From Castor canadensis (taxonomy: Eukaryota > Chordata > Mammalia > Rodentia > Castoridae), in assembly GCF_047511655.1 (NCBI RefSeq), contig NC_133391.1:119792384-119856383 (forward strand): a DNA stretch of 64,000 nucleotides, written 5' to 3'. Position 1 is the first letter of the stretch. Each line of letters opens with the position of its first letter. Positions 1-9,262 of the stretch are shown piece after piece. The notes beneath the pieces were generated by a model, which saw only the letters and a list, made by a program, of their open reading frames with translations, did no database searches and was not told the DNA's origin. Made by a program: the position numbers and the translations under genes.

Positions 1-442
1 ATCAGAGACTGTTGATCAATAACAGCACCCACCTAAGTCTCCCCAGCAAGCTTACCCTGGGTTTATGATGCTTTTTCTTGCCACGTCCTTTTAACCAGGT
101 CTTTTTCTACACCTTTCTTTCTGTTTTGGACAAATTATTTAAGACCCAAGGCTAAGACAACTCTTTGAAATCCACACTACAGATTCACTCAGTTTCTCTT
201 GTTCACAACGTTCAAGGATCCTGTCAGCCCTGGAATCAATCTATTCTGAATCCAAGGAGATTGGCTGAATTGTGACCCCAAATCAACCTCAATCTTCTAA
301 ATTTCCATATGTCACAACCCCAACATGTGGTGCCATTTGACTATCTTCCCCAGATGCACAAAAAGAACAGGGAGATTTGGCAAGAAGAAGCAACATTTCC
401 TTCCATGTCTGGTTTTCTTCCTGGTGTTCATGAGTAAGAATT
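1..442. other. unassigned non-coding sequence
   Basis: I see no gene, RNA or clear repeat here. The stretch is of moderate base composition and only very short reading frames occur. It may hold old diverged repeats that cannot be recognised by eye. Confidence 0.4.
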
Positions 443-669
443 AACCAGGATGGTGGTGCATGCCTATAATTCTAGCTACTCTGAAGCAAATGTAGGAAGA
501 TTGCAGTCCATGACCAGCCCAGGGAAAAGCATAAGATCCTATCTGAAAACAACAACAAAAACTAAAAGCAGAAAGAACTGGGGGCCTGTGTCAAGTGGTA
601 GAGTGCTTGTCTAACAAACTGAGGCCCTGAATTCAAATTCCAGTGCTATTAACGGAAGAAAAAAAAAAA
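443..669 (+). mobile_element. composite SINE (7SL/B1-like arm plus tRNA-like arm)
   Basis: The left half resembles a diverged 7SL-derived monomer (a stretch like GCATGCCTATAATTCTAGCTACT). The right half is tRNA-like, with CAAGTGGTAGAGTGCTTG near the A-box position and a diverged B box (AATTCAAATTCC). It ends in an A-rich tail at 655-669. The same two-part design recurs at 12,367, 30,319, 34,118 and 59,216, which supports one lineage-specific SINE family. Non-coding and transposed by L1 enzymes. Boundaries are accurate to about 10 bases. Confidence 0.75.
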
Positions 670-719
670 GGATAATGGCAGAAGGAAAATTCCTTTTCTG
701 GAGATTAATAAAAATGATA

Positions 720-1063
720 CTGCTTTAGTTGCTGCATAACAGTGTGGTTTAAAATGACAGTGGTTCTTTACTTTGCTCACAAATCTGCAATGTCTGCAGG
801 GTTGGGTGTGGCCAGCTCATTTCTCTCCACAGCTTGACTGAACCGGTTCCACTTCTACCATTGCCCATTCATATGGCTAGCAATTTAGGACTGTCTATCA
901 GTTCCTCTTCAAATGCTCCTCTCTGTGGTCTGCAGCTTGGGCTTCCTTACAGCATGGAGGCTAGGTTCAAATGTGAGCATCCCAGAGAAACAAGCAGACA
1001 CTGTATCATTTTTTTATGACCTAGTCCCAAAAGTCACAAAGCATCACTTTCCCATAGCATTAT
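720..1063 (-). repeat. old MaLR-like LTR, left part, split by the provirus
   Basis: A stretch near 729-745 resembling TTGCTGCATAACA and a later part with CACAAAGCATCACTTT resemble the antisense of an old mammalian LTR-like family that is better preserved at 32,838-33,314 and 54,512-54,985. The resemblance appears to continue on the other side of the provirus at 9,228-9,262, so the ERV seems to have landed inside this older repeat. The exact family name is not certain. Confidence 0.5.
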
Positions 1064-1220
1064 TGATAGAACAATAATGCCGCCATTTTATAAATTAGCG
1101 GCACCTCATGGAAAATGGAGCCATTCCCCCCCTTAACAAGGTTTCCCGTGCTCCCAAAAACAAGTTCCACCTCCATCAGGGACCCCCGGCGTATGCGCCA
1201 ACCCCTTACCCTCCCTCTCC

Positions 1221-1228
1221 TATAAAAG
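1221..1228 (+). promoter_or_regulatory. TATA box of the 5' LTR
   Basis: TATAAAAG lies about 157 bases into the LTR, a usual place for the U3 promoter. Transcription would be expected to start about 25-30 bases downstream, near 1,250, which would define the U3/R border. The same motif sits at 9,102-9,109 in the 3' LTR. No clear CCAAT box is visible upstream. Confidence 0.8.
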
Positions 1229-1293
1229 GCCATGCCTGGCCTGAACCCCTTCCCTTTTGTCCTTTCTTCTTCCTGCACTACCTCATACCTGCC

Positions 1294-1299
1294 ATTAAA
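1294..1299 (+). promoter_or_regulatory. LTR poly(A) signal ATTAAA
   Basis: ATTAAA is the common variant of AATAAA and lies between the expected transcription start and the GT/T-rich U5 sequence. The matching position in the 3' LTR (9,175-9,180) reads ACTAAA, so the copy that would actually end the viral transcript is altered. Confidence 0.65.
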
Positions 1300-1360
1300 C
1301 CCTGCCCTTGGACGTGAGTTTTCTTGTGAGTTTTCTTTGTGTGGCGTTTTTCCTAACATT

Positions 1361-1378
1361 TGGTGCCAAAACCCGGGA
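1361..1378 (+). other. primer binding site, tRNA-Phe type
   Basis: Two bases after the LTR the sequence TGGTGCCAAAACCCGGGA begins. It is complementary to the 3' end of mammalian tRNA-Phe except for one position (A where G is expected), a change that looks like CpG decay. It marks where minus-strand DNA synthesis began and is the classical basis for naming ERV groups by a one-letter tRNA code (F). Confidence 0.85.
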
Positions 1379-1783
1379 TCGGGTTGAGTTCCCGGCACTG
1401 AACTTGCTCTCCCAGCTTTCCTCTGGGATCTGAGCTGCTTTACCAGGACCCCCGATCCTAGAAAGCGCCACTCTCTCACTAGCTCACAGGGAAGTTCCTC
1501 CGCCCCAGCGCGCCTCCAACCGCCATCCACCACCGGCCAATCTTCCCTCAAGGCCCTCTCTCCCTCCGTGAGTCCTCCTCGCATGCTGAGCTGTGATCTC
1601 TCTCTCTTTCTCTCTCTCTCAGCTCGCTTTTGTCCCGGGAACCAGGTTCCCCACTAGGGACTGTGGCCCACCCTGTGGTGAAGACGTTCCCTCTGGGTGT
1701 TGTGTTCCACATCTCTCTCTCTCTCCTGAGGACCTGATATTTCGGGGACGCCCGCCATATCTCTCCTCAGGTCAGGCTTCACC
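1379..1783 (+). other. retroviral 5' leader
   Basis: Untranslated leader between primer site and gag. GTGAGT at 1,568-1,573 is a plausible splice donor for env mRNA, chosen only by its match to the donor consensus. A CT-rich stretch follows at about 1,589-1,622. The packaging signal would be expected here, but I cannot point to a specific structure. Confidence 0.6.
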
Positions 1784-3380
1784 ATGGGAGTTGGACCTTC
1801 CAAAATTCCCTCAGACTCCCCATTGGGATGTCTCCTGGCCAACCTTGGGCCCCTATGCCTCACGCCTGATCTTAAGCCACGAAAGCTCATTTTTCTCTGT
1901 AATCAGGCCTGGCCCCAATATCCATTGGACAATGCCTCCAAATGGCCACTTAATGGCACTTTTGATCCCAATATTTTAAGGGATCTATACAATTTCTGTG
2001 AGCGCACTGGCAAATGGGAGGAACTTCTCTACGTCCAATCCTTTTCTTATCTCCGCACCAAACCTTCCCTCTGTACCTCCTGCTCCCCTGCACAGGTCCT
2101 ATTAGCTTCTAAACCAGTCTCAAAACCAGGCAAATCCTTCTCTGAATCCCCTCCTGACTCTGAAGCTTTCCCTTCTTTCGACCCTGCTAACGAGCCTCCA
2201 CCTTATCAAAGACAGGCTTCCATTGTTCAGCCATCGGCTCCTGCCCCTCCTCCCTCGTCTCCTCCCACCCCTCCTTCTGCTCCTCCTTCCGCTCCTCCTC
2301 CTGCTCCTCCTCCCGCCCCTCCTTCCGCCCGCCCTTCCACTCACCCGGGACCACAGGATCCCATGAGCCCCCACACACACTCTCTCTCATGGACCCCCCA
2401 ATCAGCCGGTTTCCATCTACCCTCTCCGGGAAGTGGCTGGAGCCGAAGGCATTGTGAGGGTCCACGTTCCCTTTTCTCTTGCTGACCTCTCTCAGATAGA
2501 AAAGCACCTTGGCTCCTTCACCACTAACCCTGATTCTTATGTTAAGGAATTTCAATACTTGGCTCAATCCTATGACCTTACTTGGCATGACATCTATCTC
2601 ATTCTTTCCTCCACCCTCCTCCCAGAGGAGAAACAACGGGTCTGGGCTGCGGCTAGGGCACATGCAGATGAGGTCCATCGCACCACCCCCACCCATCCTG
2701 TAGGAGCTACAGCAGTCCCTACTGAGGAGCCTCATTGGAATTACCAAACCGGTGACAGAACGCTTAGGAATCAGATGGTTACCTGTTTAGTGGTGGGATT
2801 AAAGAAGTCGGCCCAAAAGGTTGTTAATTTTGATAAGCTTAGAGAAATCCAACAAGAGAAAAAGAGGAAAATCCAACTAGTTTCTTGTCCCGGCTCACAG
2901 AGGCGCTACGACGCCATACAAAAGTTGACCCTGAAACTAAGGATGGGACAATTATCCTTATGACCCATTTTATCTCCCAGTCAGCTCCAGATATCAGAAA
3001 AAAGCTCAAAAGGCTAGAAAATGGCCCTCAGACTCCGCAGGCTGAAATTTTAAACGTGGCCTTCAAAGTCTATAATTACCAAGAAGAACAACAAAGGGCT
3101 GATAAGGAGAGGAGAGATAAGGCTAAATTCCAGATGTTGGCACAAGCCCTGTGGCAAAGGCCTGACCTCTAACTCCCGAGGCCGGGGAAAATCCCAAACA
3201 CCTCCCGGCCCATGTTTTCGGTGTGGCCTTGAGGGACACTGGGCCTGTCCTAAGTGCAAACAGGAGGGCCACTGGGCGATGGACTGCCCCTCCACCCCTC
3301 AAGGCGGAGGGTCTAAGCCCCCCCACCGTCCCTCCTCCCTAACTGATCTTCTAGGACTGGCGACTGTGGCTGAGGACTGA
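1784..3380 (+). pseudogene. gag: gag (matrix, proline-rich, capsid, nucleocapsid), three frame changes
   Basis: Gag would form the virion core. The ATG at 1,784 has a strong context (ACCATGG), and MG at the start fits N-terminal myristoylation. Matrix and a proline-rich segment with a PPPY late-domain motif are open from 1,784 to about 2,370. The frame then changes within a CACACACTCTCTCTC tract (about 2,370-2,400), and capsid continues in the next frame. It changes again at an A run (2,859-2,863), which leads to the capsid end and a charged helix (about 2,870-3,150). A third change at about 3,150 leads to nucleocapsid with two zinc knuckles (3,213-3,287). The terminal TGA is 3,378-3,380. The first knuckle is CX2CX4HX2C, the second a canonical CX2CX4HX4C. 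Family membership is clear; no intact Gag can be made. Confidence 0.9.
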
Positions 3381-3425
3381 CGGAGCCCAGGACTCCCAGG
3401 CCCGATGACCATAACTTCACGGGAG
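3378..3425 (+). promoter_or_regulatory. gag-pol junction: in-frame UGA-CGG stop, possible readthrough signal
   Basis: The end of gag and the whole PR-RT-RNase H frame share one reading frame, separated only by TGA at 3,378-3,380 followed by CGG. Gammaretroviruses make Gag-Pol by reading through one stop here, most often UAG. UGA followed by CGG is a known leaky context in some plant and animal viruses. A weak CTCCC/GGGAG pairing (3,393-3,397 with 3,421-3,425) could form downstream. The stop and frame are seen directly; the readthrough role is inferred. Confidence 0.7.
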
Positions 3426-6400
3426 CCCAGGGTAATGGCCATTATTGAGGGTAGGCCTATCTGTCTCCTCCTGGACACTGGCGCCACTTTTTCTGCCTTG
3501 CCGGAGTTCTGGGAACCTACCAAGCCTTCTTTAACCTCCACAGTCGGGGTGGAGGGAACTCCTACCCAGCCCTTAATGACTTTTCCTCTAATCTGCATAC
3601 TGGGAGATACACTTTTTACTCACTCCTTCCTAGTCCTCCCTAATTGCCCCACCCCACTCTTGGGAAGGGACATTTTGTCAAAATTCCAGGCCACTCTCAC
3701 CTTACACCCACCTCCTCTTAAGCCGAGACCCATTAACCCCTTGTCTCCATCCTCTCAGCCCCTCCTTGCCATCATGGGCGCTCTGCTTCCACAAGCCCCT
3801 CCCGACCCCTTGCCCTTACCTGCTACACTGGTAGATCCCATTGTGTGGGACCTCCAAAACCCTGCAGTCACTACCCATCATGAGCCAATCTTTATTACTC
3901 TCAAGGGCCCCTCTGTTTTCCCAAACCAACCTCAATATCACATCTCTCTAATCCACTTACAGGGATTAAAGCCTATCATCTCAGAGCTTCTCTCTAAGGG
4001 CCTTCTTCGCCCAACCCACTCCCCCTATAACACTCCTATTCTGCCTGTAAAAAAGCCCAATGGGTCTTATCGGCTGGTACAGGACCTCCGCTTAATCAAT
4101 GCGGCAGTGGCTCTGATACACCCGGTGGTACCCAACCCCTATACTCTCCTGTCTCTCATCCCCAGTACAACCACCCATTTCACAGTCCTGGACCTAAAAG
4201 ATGCTTTCTTCACTATCCCTGTCCACCCACAGTCCCAAAACCTGTTCGCCTTCACCTGGACTGATCCAGATTCTCATACTTCCCAACAACTGACCTGGAC
4301 TGTTCTGCCTCAGGGGTTCCAGGACAGTCCCCACCTCTTTGGCCAAGCTCTGGCTAGGGACCTGCTTACCCTCCATCTCTCCCCAAGTAAAATCCTCCAG
4401 TATGTAGATGATCTCCTGCTCTGCAGCCCCTCGCTCGAGGATAGCCAACAACACACTGCCCTCCTGCTTAATTTTCTGGGAAAAAAGGGATACCGGGTGT
4501 CCCCTAACAAGGCTCAACTGTCTCTCACCCAGGTAACTTACCTGGGCCTATCTATCTCCCCTACTCATAAGGCTATCACCACAGATCGTAAGGCCTTGCT
4601 AGCCTCTCTCCCTGCCCCCACCACTAAGGCTGAAGTTCTCTCCTTTCTTGGCCTGGCTGGCTATCTCAGAACCTGGGTACCCAACTTCAGTCTAATGGCC
4701 AAACCTCTATATGAGGCATCCAAGGGTTCCATTCAAGAGCCCCTGGACCCCTCTCAGCCTGTGTCAAGTCATTTTAAAATCCTCTTACAAGCCCTATTAC
4801 AAGCCCCCGCACTTCGCTTGCCAGACCTCACTCGTCCCTTCGTCCTTTATGTTTCTGAGAGGCAAGGGTTTGCCCTAGGAGTTCTGGGACACAACATAGG
4901 GCCCTCCTTCGCTCCAGTAGCATACCTCTCCAAACAGTTAGACCCCACAACCAGGGGATGGGCCCCATGCCTCAGGGCCCTGGCTGCCGCCTCTCTCTTA
5001 ATCCAGGAAAGCAAAAAACTTACCTTTGGGTCCCCCCTTACTGTTTACTCCCCCCATAGCCTCTCAGAACTCCTCACATATAAGGGACTTTATTCCATGC
5101 CCCCTTCTCGTATCCTATCCCTCCAGGTGGCCTTGGTCGAGGATCCCACTCTAACTTTCGTTTCATGTCCCCCACTTAACCCAGCTACTCTTCTTCCTCT
5201 CTCTTCAACACCCCTAGTTCACTCCTGCCCTGAGATCCTTGAAGAGCTCCTTCCCTGCCCAGACCACATTCAGGAGGGCACCCTTTCTCAGGTTGACTAC
5301 ACTTGGTTCATTGATGGCAGTTCCTTCATTCACAATGGACAGCGAAGAGCTGGATATGCCATCGTGTCTGAGTCTGCTGTCATTGAGGCATGCCCTCTCC
5401 CTTTGGGCACTACTTCCCAGAAGGCAGAACTGACTGCCCTGGCCAGAGCTCTAACTCTGGCAAAAGACAAAACTGTCAACATTTATACTGACTCTAAGTA
5501 TGCATTTCACACTTTACTATCCCACTCCGCTATCTGGAAGGAAAGGGGATTCCTAACTACAAGGGGAACTCCCATTATCAATGCTGCCTTAATAGCCCAA
5601 GTCCTAGAGGCTTCACACCTTCCTTCCCAGGTGGGTATTACTCATTGCAAAGCCTACCAGACTGACTCCTCCATAATTACCAGAGGAAATAACCAAGCAG
5701 ATACAGAAGCCAAGCGAGCAGCCCTCCAAACTGCACCCCAATTGGCCATGTACCCCTTTGCCCCAGCTTCCTCCCCTCCTCTCACTAAACTTTCTCTCCC
5801 CCCTTCTGAGGTTAAAACCCTTATCTCCTATTTACATACGCTTTTTCATCCTAACCTTCATGCTCTTTACACCTTTCTCCGCCAATCCCTTTCCCTATCT
5901 CCAGGAGACATACAATACCTTAAACAGATTACCCAATCCTGCTCAATTTGCCAGTGCACAACCCCAACTCCAATATTAGGCCCCCTCCCTTTCCTACCCA
6001 CCAAGCCAGGGGATGTCTCCCTGGTGTGGATTGGCAGGTGGACTTCACATCTATGCCTCCAATAAAGAGGATTAAGTACCTCCTGGTATTGGTAGACACC
6101 TTCACGGGATGGGTGGAGGCCTTCCCTACAACCAATAAAAAGGCCTCCACAGTAACAATGATTTTAGTCACAGACATCATCCCACGGTTTGGTCTCCCAG
6201 CCTCTATCCAGTCAGACAACGGGCCTGAGTTTGTTTCCTCTATTTCCCAAAAATTGGCACAAGCCTTAAATATTCACTGGCGGTTTCACATTCCCCATCA
6301 CCCCCAATCTTCAGGTAAAGTCAAACGTGCCAATCGCACACTAAAAAATACTCTCACCAAACTCTCCCTTGAGCTCCATCTAGGCTGGACAAAGCTCCTA

Positions 6401-6901
6401 CCCCTAGTCCTTCTCCGCCTCCGGGCCCTCCCTAAAAGACCGCTCATGCTCAGCCCCTTTGAGCTCCTCTATGGCCATCCACTCCTCCCTATCACGGTTC
6501 AGCCAGAGCCCCCTAACATTCCCCCCACTCTCCTCAATCCTCTCCTCACTTTTCTTCGCTCTCTCCTTTGGTCACATGCTCATGATCAGTTACCACAGCC
6601 CTCTGACACCACCAAAATAACTCCCACCCTCCAAATGGGAGATCTAGTTTATCTAAAAAGTACAGCCACACCCGGCCACCTGCAGGAAAAGTGGAGAGGC
6701 CCATTTAAGGTCGTCCTCACTACACCCACAGCTGCTAAGCTAGCAGGACTTCCCTCCTGGGTACATGTTCAAAATCTAAAATTGGCAGCCCCACAAAAGA
6801 CCTACCAATCTCTTCTTACAGGACCAACAAAAATAAAGATCTCCTGCCTTCCCAAGATCCCAGAAGACAGAGACACACTCAAGGAGACTCCCAGGGCATA
6901 A
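3381..6901 (+). pseudogene. pol: pol (protease, RT, RNase H, integrase), one frame change in integrase
   Basis: One frame is open from just after the gag stop to TAA at 6,063-6,065, about 894 codons. Protease has LLDTGAT (Asp codon 3,474-3,476) and a downstream GRD. Reverse transcriptase has LDLKDAFF near 4,191 and YVDD at 4,401-4,412. RNase H keeps its acidic set at 5,313, 5,427, 5,490 and 5,700; the region normally reading GHQ near the last acid reads AYQ. The integrase His/Cys domain follows (about 5,830-5,950). The frame changes at about 6,000-6,030, and the integrase core continues in another frame to TAA at 6,899-6,901. The first two catalytic Asp are present (6,041, 6,215), but the position 35 residues later, normally Glu, is Lys (6,323-6,325). 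A GPF motif lies near the end. Protease and polymerase look intact by motif; integrase is doubly disabled. Confidence 0.93.
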
Positions 6902-7204
6902 GCAGGAGCCCTATGCCTGGGGACCTGGCATCTCACCTACTCACTCTTTATACTTCCCCCTCCCATTCTTTCCTGTCAGTGCCTGCCCATGCTTTTACTC
7001 TTTCCTATATACACTCTACTCTGAGGTTTTAGATTTCCCACCCCCCAGTATAATCAGCCTCACTTCTTCTCATACCTTCGTCTCCCTTACTTCATAGAGT
7101 GGATAGCCTATCTACCTCTCCAAGGTACTCTCTCAGACTTTACACATGAAGAAATCTACTCATTTTCCAACATACTCTAAGCTCTACTATAAACCACTCC
7201 ACCT

Positions 7205-7276
7205 ATGCGTCCACTCCATCTCTTCCTGTGGGTAATTCTTGTCCTTGTCCCTTCCCTCCTGAGTATTGGCCTGTAG
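7205..7276 (+). other. short hydrophobic reading frame upstream of env
   Basis: A 23-codon frame from ATG 7,205 to TAG 7,274 encodes a basic start followed by a leucine/valine-rich stretch, much like a signal peptide. It precedes env by 18 bases and lies in a different frame from it. It may be chance, a remnant of an alternative env start, or a small upstream frame. Confidence 0.3.
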
Positions 7277-7293
7277 GTAACTTCTCCCCCTGA

Positions 7294-8826
7294 GTGGAGA
7301 TGGCCCCATTGCGCAGCTCTCTGTTTTGGATACCTCGCACTGTGCGCCTTACACTTTGTGCTCTCTTCTTTCTTATGACCTGTACCCTTGTGAGCCCCAA
7401 ACTTCCCCCCTGCCCGTGCACCTCATCTTATTCATACCAGCACAGGCCTTGCTACGATACAGCTACTCCATGTACAATGTGGGGCAAACCGCACTGGACT
7501 GCAAGGAGTAAAGGCAGCAACGCAGGCTATACTTGCTTTGGAAATAGTGGGCAACAAGTGTACTGGACTGAGCTCACACATTATGGTATGTCTGACGGAG
7601 GAGGAGTCCAGGATCAGGCATACAAGAAGGTCCTCCGCACCCAGGTACCTCAGGTTCTTGACAACCTATTCTTTCCCACCAGAAAGCCTCTCAAAATTCC
7701 TTTACAAACACTGTCCCTTTCTGAAACCCTTCTCCTCCAGGTCATAAATACCACTCATCAACTACTCAACCACACTAATCCTACTCCAGCCCGTGGTTGT
7801 TGGATGTGTCAGCGAACTGGCCCTTCTCAGGTCATCGCCAGCCCCATAAATATTTCCATACCTCTTACCTTAAACTGTTCTTTCACCAAAAGGCCCACCG
7901 CCTCCACCCTTTCCCCAGTTCCCCTCTTCCAGCCAGCCCCTCTCTGCCTACAGAGTTCCTCAGGGATAGTCGAGGTAGGTTCCCTGGTGACAAAAAAAAT
8001 GTCACACTACTAGGGCAGCCAACAAAACCGGGAACAATATCTGTTGCCCCCCCATTCCCAGGACTCTCTTTTTATGTGGTCAGAGTGTATAGCCCTGTTT
8101 ACCCCAAGCCTGGAAGGGCATCTGCACTCTGGTATTTTTGGTCCCTGACATGGACATTATTACAGAAGATAAGGACCTACCCATCCCCCTCACCACGCAT
8201 CTTCGATCAAACGGGCAATCCAGGTCATTCCCTTGTTAGCCACCCTGGGAATAATGGCTGCCATGGGAACGGGGGCTGCAGGAATAGGGACTTCTATCCA
8301 CTACTACACAAAACTCTCTAATCAATTGATAAGTGATCTACAAACGGTGGCCGAATCTATCCTAACCCTACAAGAGCAACTTGACTCCCTAGCCTCAGTT
8401 GTACTCCAAAACCGACGAGGCCTTGACCTGCTCACTGCAGAAAAGGGTGGTCTCTGCCTATTTTTACAAGAGGAGTGCTGCTTCTATGTTAACCAGTTGG
8501 GAGTAGTAAAAACTAAAATTAGGCAACTCCAAGAACAACTAGAAAAACGGAGAAGGGAGTTGGAGGACTCTTGGAATCCTCTAGGGAACAACATTTCACA
8601 GTGGTTCTCCTGGCCAATGCCCATCCTAATGCCTGTATTTCTTGCTTTCATATTCTTAAGCTTCCTCCCTTGTATCATAAGAACAATACAAGGATTTCTC
8701 TTAGACCGTATGTCTGCTATTGCTAACCAAAAATTTAACCAGTTGTACCTCCAGGGATACCAACCTCTCCAAAACCGCCCAGAAAACTACTGTGAAGACC
8801 CCATCCAGGATGCCACAGGAGCCTGA
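7294..8826 (+). pseudogene. env: env (surface and transmembrane), broken by frame changes and a stop
   Basis: Env would mediate receptor binding and fusion. The first frame (ATG 7,294 or 7,300 to TAG 8,011) has a hydrophobic leader and most of the surface subunit, including CWMC at 7,798-7,809, the CXXC motif of gammaretroviral SU. The frame is lost around the A run at 7,993-8,000. Coding similarity then switches frame again near 8,050-8,075, meets a TAG at 8,090-8,092, and returns to the first frame near 8,205-8,215. That last change falls where the basic cleavage site between subunits would lie. From 8,233 the transmembrane subunit is open to TGA 8,824: fusion-peptide-like Gly/Ala segment, coiled coil, a segment matching the position of the immunosuppressive-domain region, CX6CC at 8,455-8,481, a membrane span (about 8,605-8,700) and a short tail. 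No whole Env can be made. Confidence 0.9.
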
Positions 8827-8927
8827 GGATCCCGCCCCACACAACACCCTCTGCCAACAGGAAGCAGCTAAAGAGATCGATGCTTCGCCCCAATTCCTGA
8901 TCCTCAGCCCCTATCTTCATTATTATT

Positions 8928-8944
8928 AAAGAAAAATGGGGGAA
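8928..8944 (+). other. polypurine tract
   Basis: AAAGAAAAATGGGGGAA sits immediately before the 3' LTR. It is the RNase H-resistant primer for plus-strand synthesis in retroviruses. One T interrupts the purine run, which is tolerated in several retroviruses or may be a later change. Confidence 0.85.
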
Positions 8945-9227
8945 TGATAGAACAATAATGTCGCCATTTTATAAATTAGCGGCACCTCATGGAAAATGGA
9001 GCCATTCCCCTCCTTAACAAGGTTTCCCATGCTCCCAAAAACAAGCTCCATCTCCATCAGGGACCCCCGGCGTATGTGCCAACCCCTTACCTTCCCTCTC
9101 CTATAAAAGGCCATGCCTGGCCTGAACCCCTTCCCTTTTGTCCTTTCTTCTTCCTGCACTACCTCGTACCTGCCACTAAACCCTGCCCTTGGACGTGAGT
9201 TTTCTTTGTGTGGTGTTTTTCCTAACA
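8945..9227 (+). repeat. 3' LTR of the provirus
   Basis: 283 bp starting TGATAGAACAATAATG and ending CCTAACA. It has the TATA box at 9,102-9,109 and an altered poly(A) signal (ACTAAA, 9,175-9,180). It lacks the 12-base duplication of the 5' LTR. About 10 of 283 aligned sites differ from the 5' copy (about 3.5%), all transitions and about four at CpG sites. Confidence 0.95.
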
Positions 9228-9262
9228 GTTATGTCTGTTACCAGAATAAGGTCAGCACTGCT

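Larger units (their letters stand above)
1064..1358 (+). repeat. 5' LTR of the provirus
   Basis: It begins TGATAGAACAATAATG and ends CCTAACA, matching 8,945-9,227 nearly base for base. It carries a TATA box (1,221-1,228) and an ATTAAA poly(A) signal (1,294-1,299). The 12-base unit GTGAGTTTTCTT is present twice in tandem (1,314-1,337) but once in the 3' LTR, which explains the length difference of 295 versus 283 bp. A 174-codon antisense frame across this LTR and the leader has no recognisable product. Confidence 0.95.
1064..9227 (+). mobile_element. near-full-length gammaretrovirus-like endogenous provirus
   Basis: The order is 5' LTR, primer binding site, leader, gag, pol (protease, reverse transcriptase, RNase H, integrase), env, polypurine tract, 3' LTR. 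Flanks are ATTAT on the left (1,059-1,063) and GTTAT on the right (9,228-9,232), consistent with a 5-bp target duplication carrying one change. Over the aligned 283 bases the LTRs differ at about 10 sites, all transitions, plus a 12-bp duplication in the 5' LTR. Class I assignment rests on the gag-pol stop in the same frame, PPPY and zinc knuckles in gag, GPF in integrase, and CXXC plus CX6CC in env. The tRNA-Phe primer site suggests an ERV-F-like group. All genes except the PR-RT-RNase H block are broken, so this is an inherited, defective copy. Confidence 0.95.

Noticed and set aside
1060-1584. 174-codon antisense frame across the 5' LTR
   Set aside because: It lies opposite LTR and leader, is repeated in part opposite the 3' LTR (8,926-9,159), and has no known domain.
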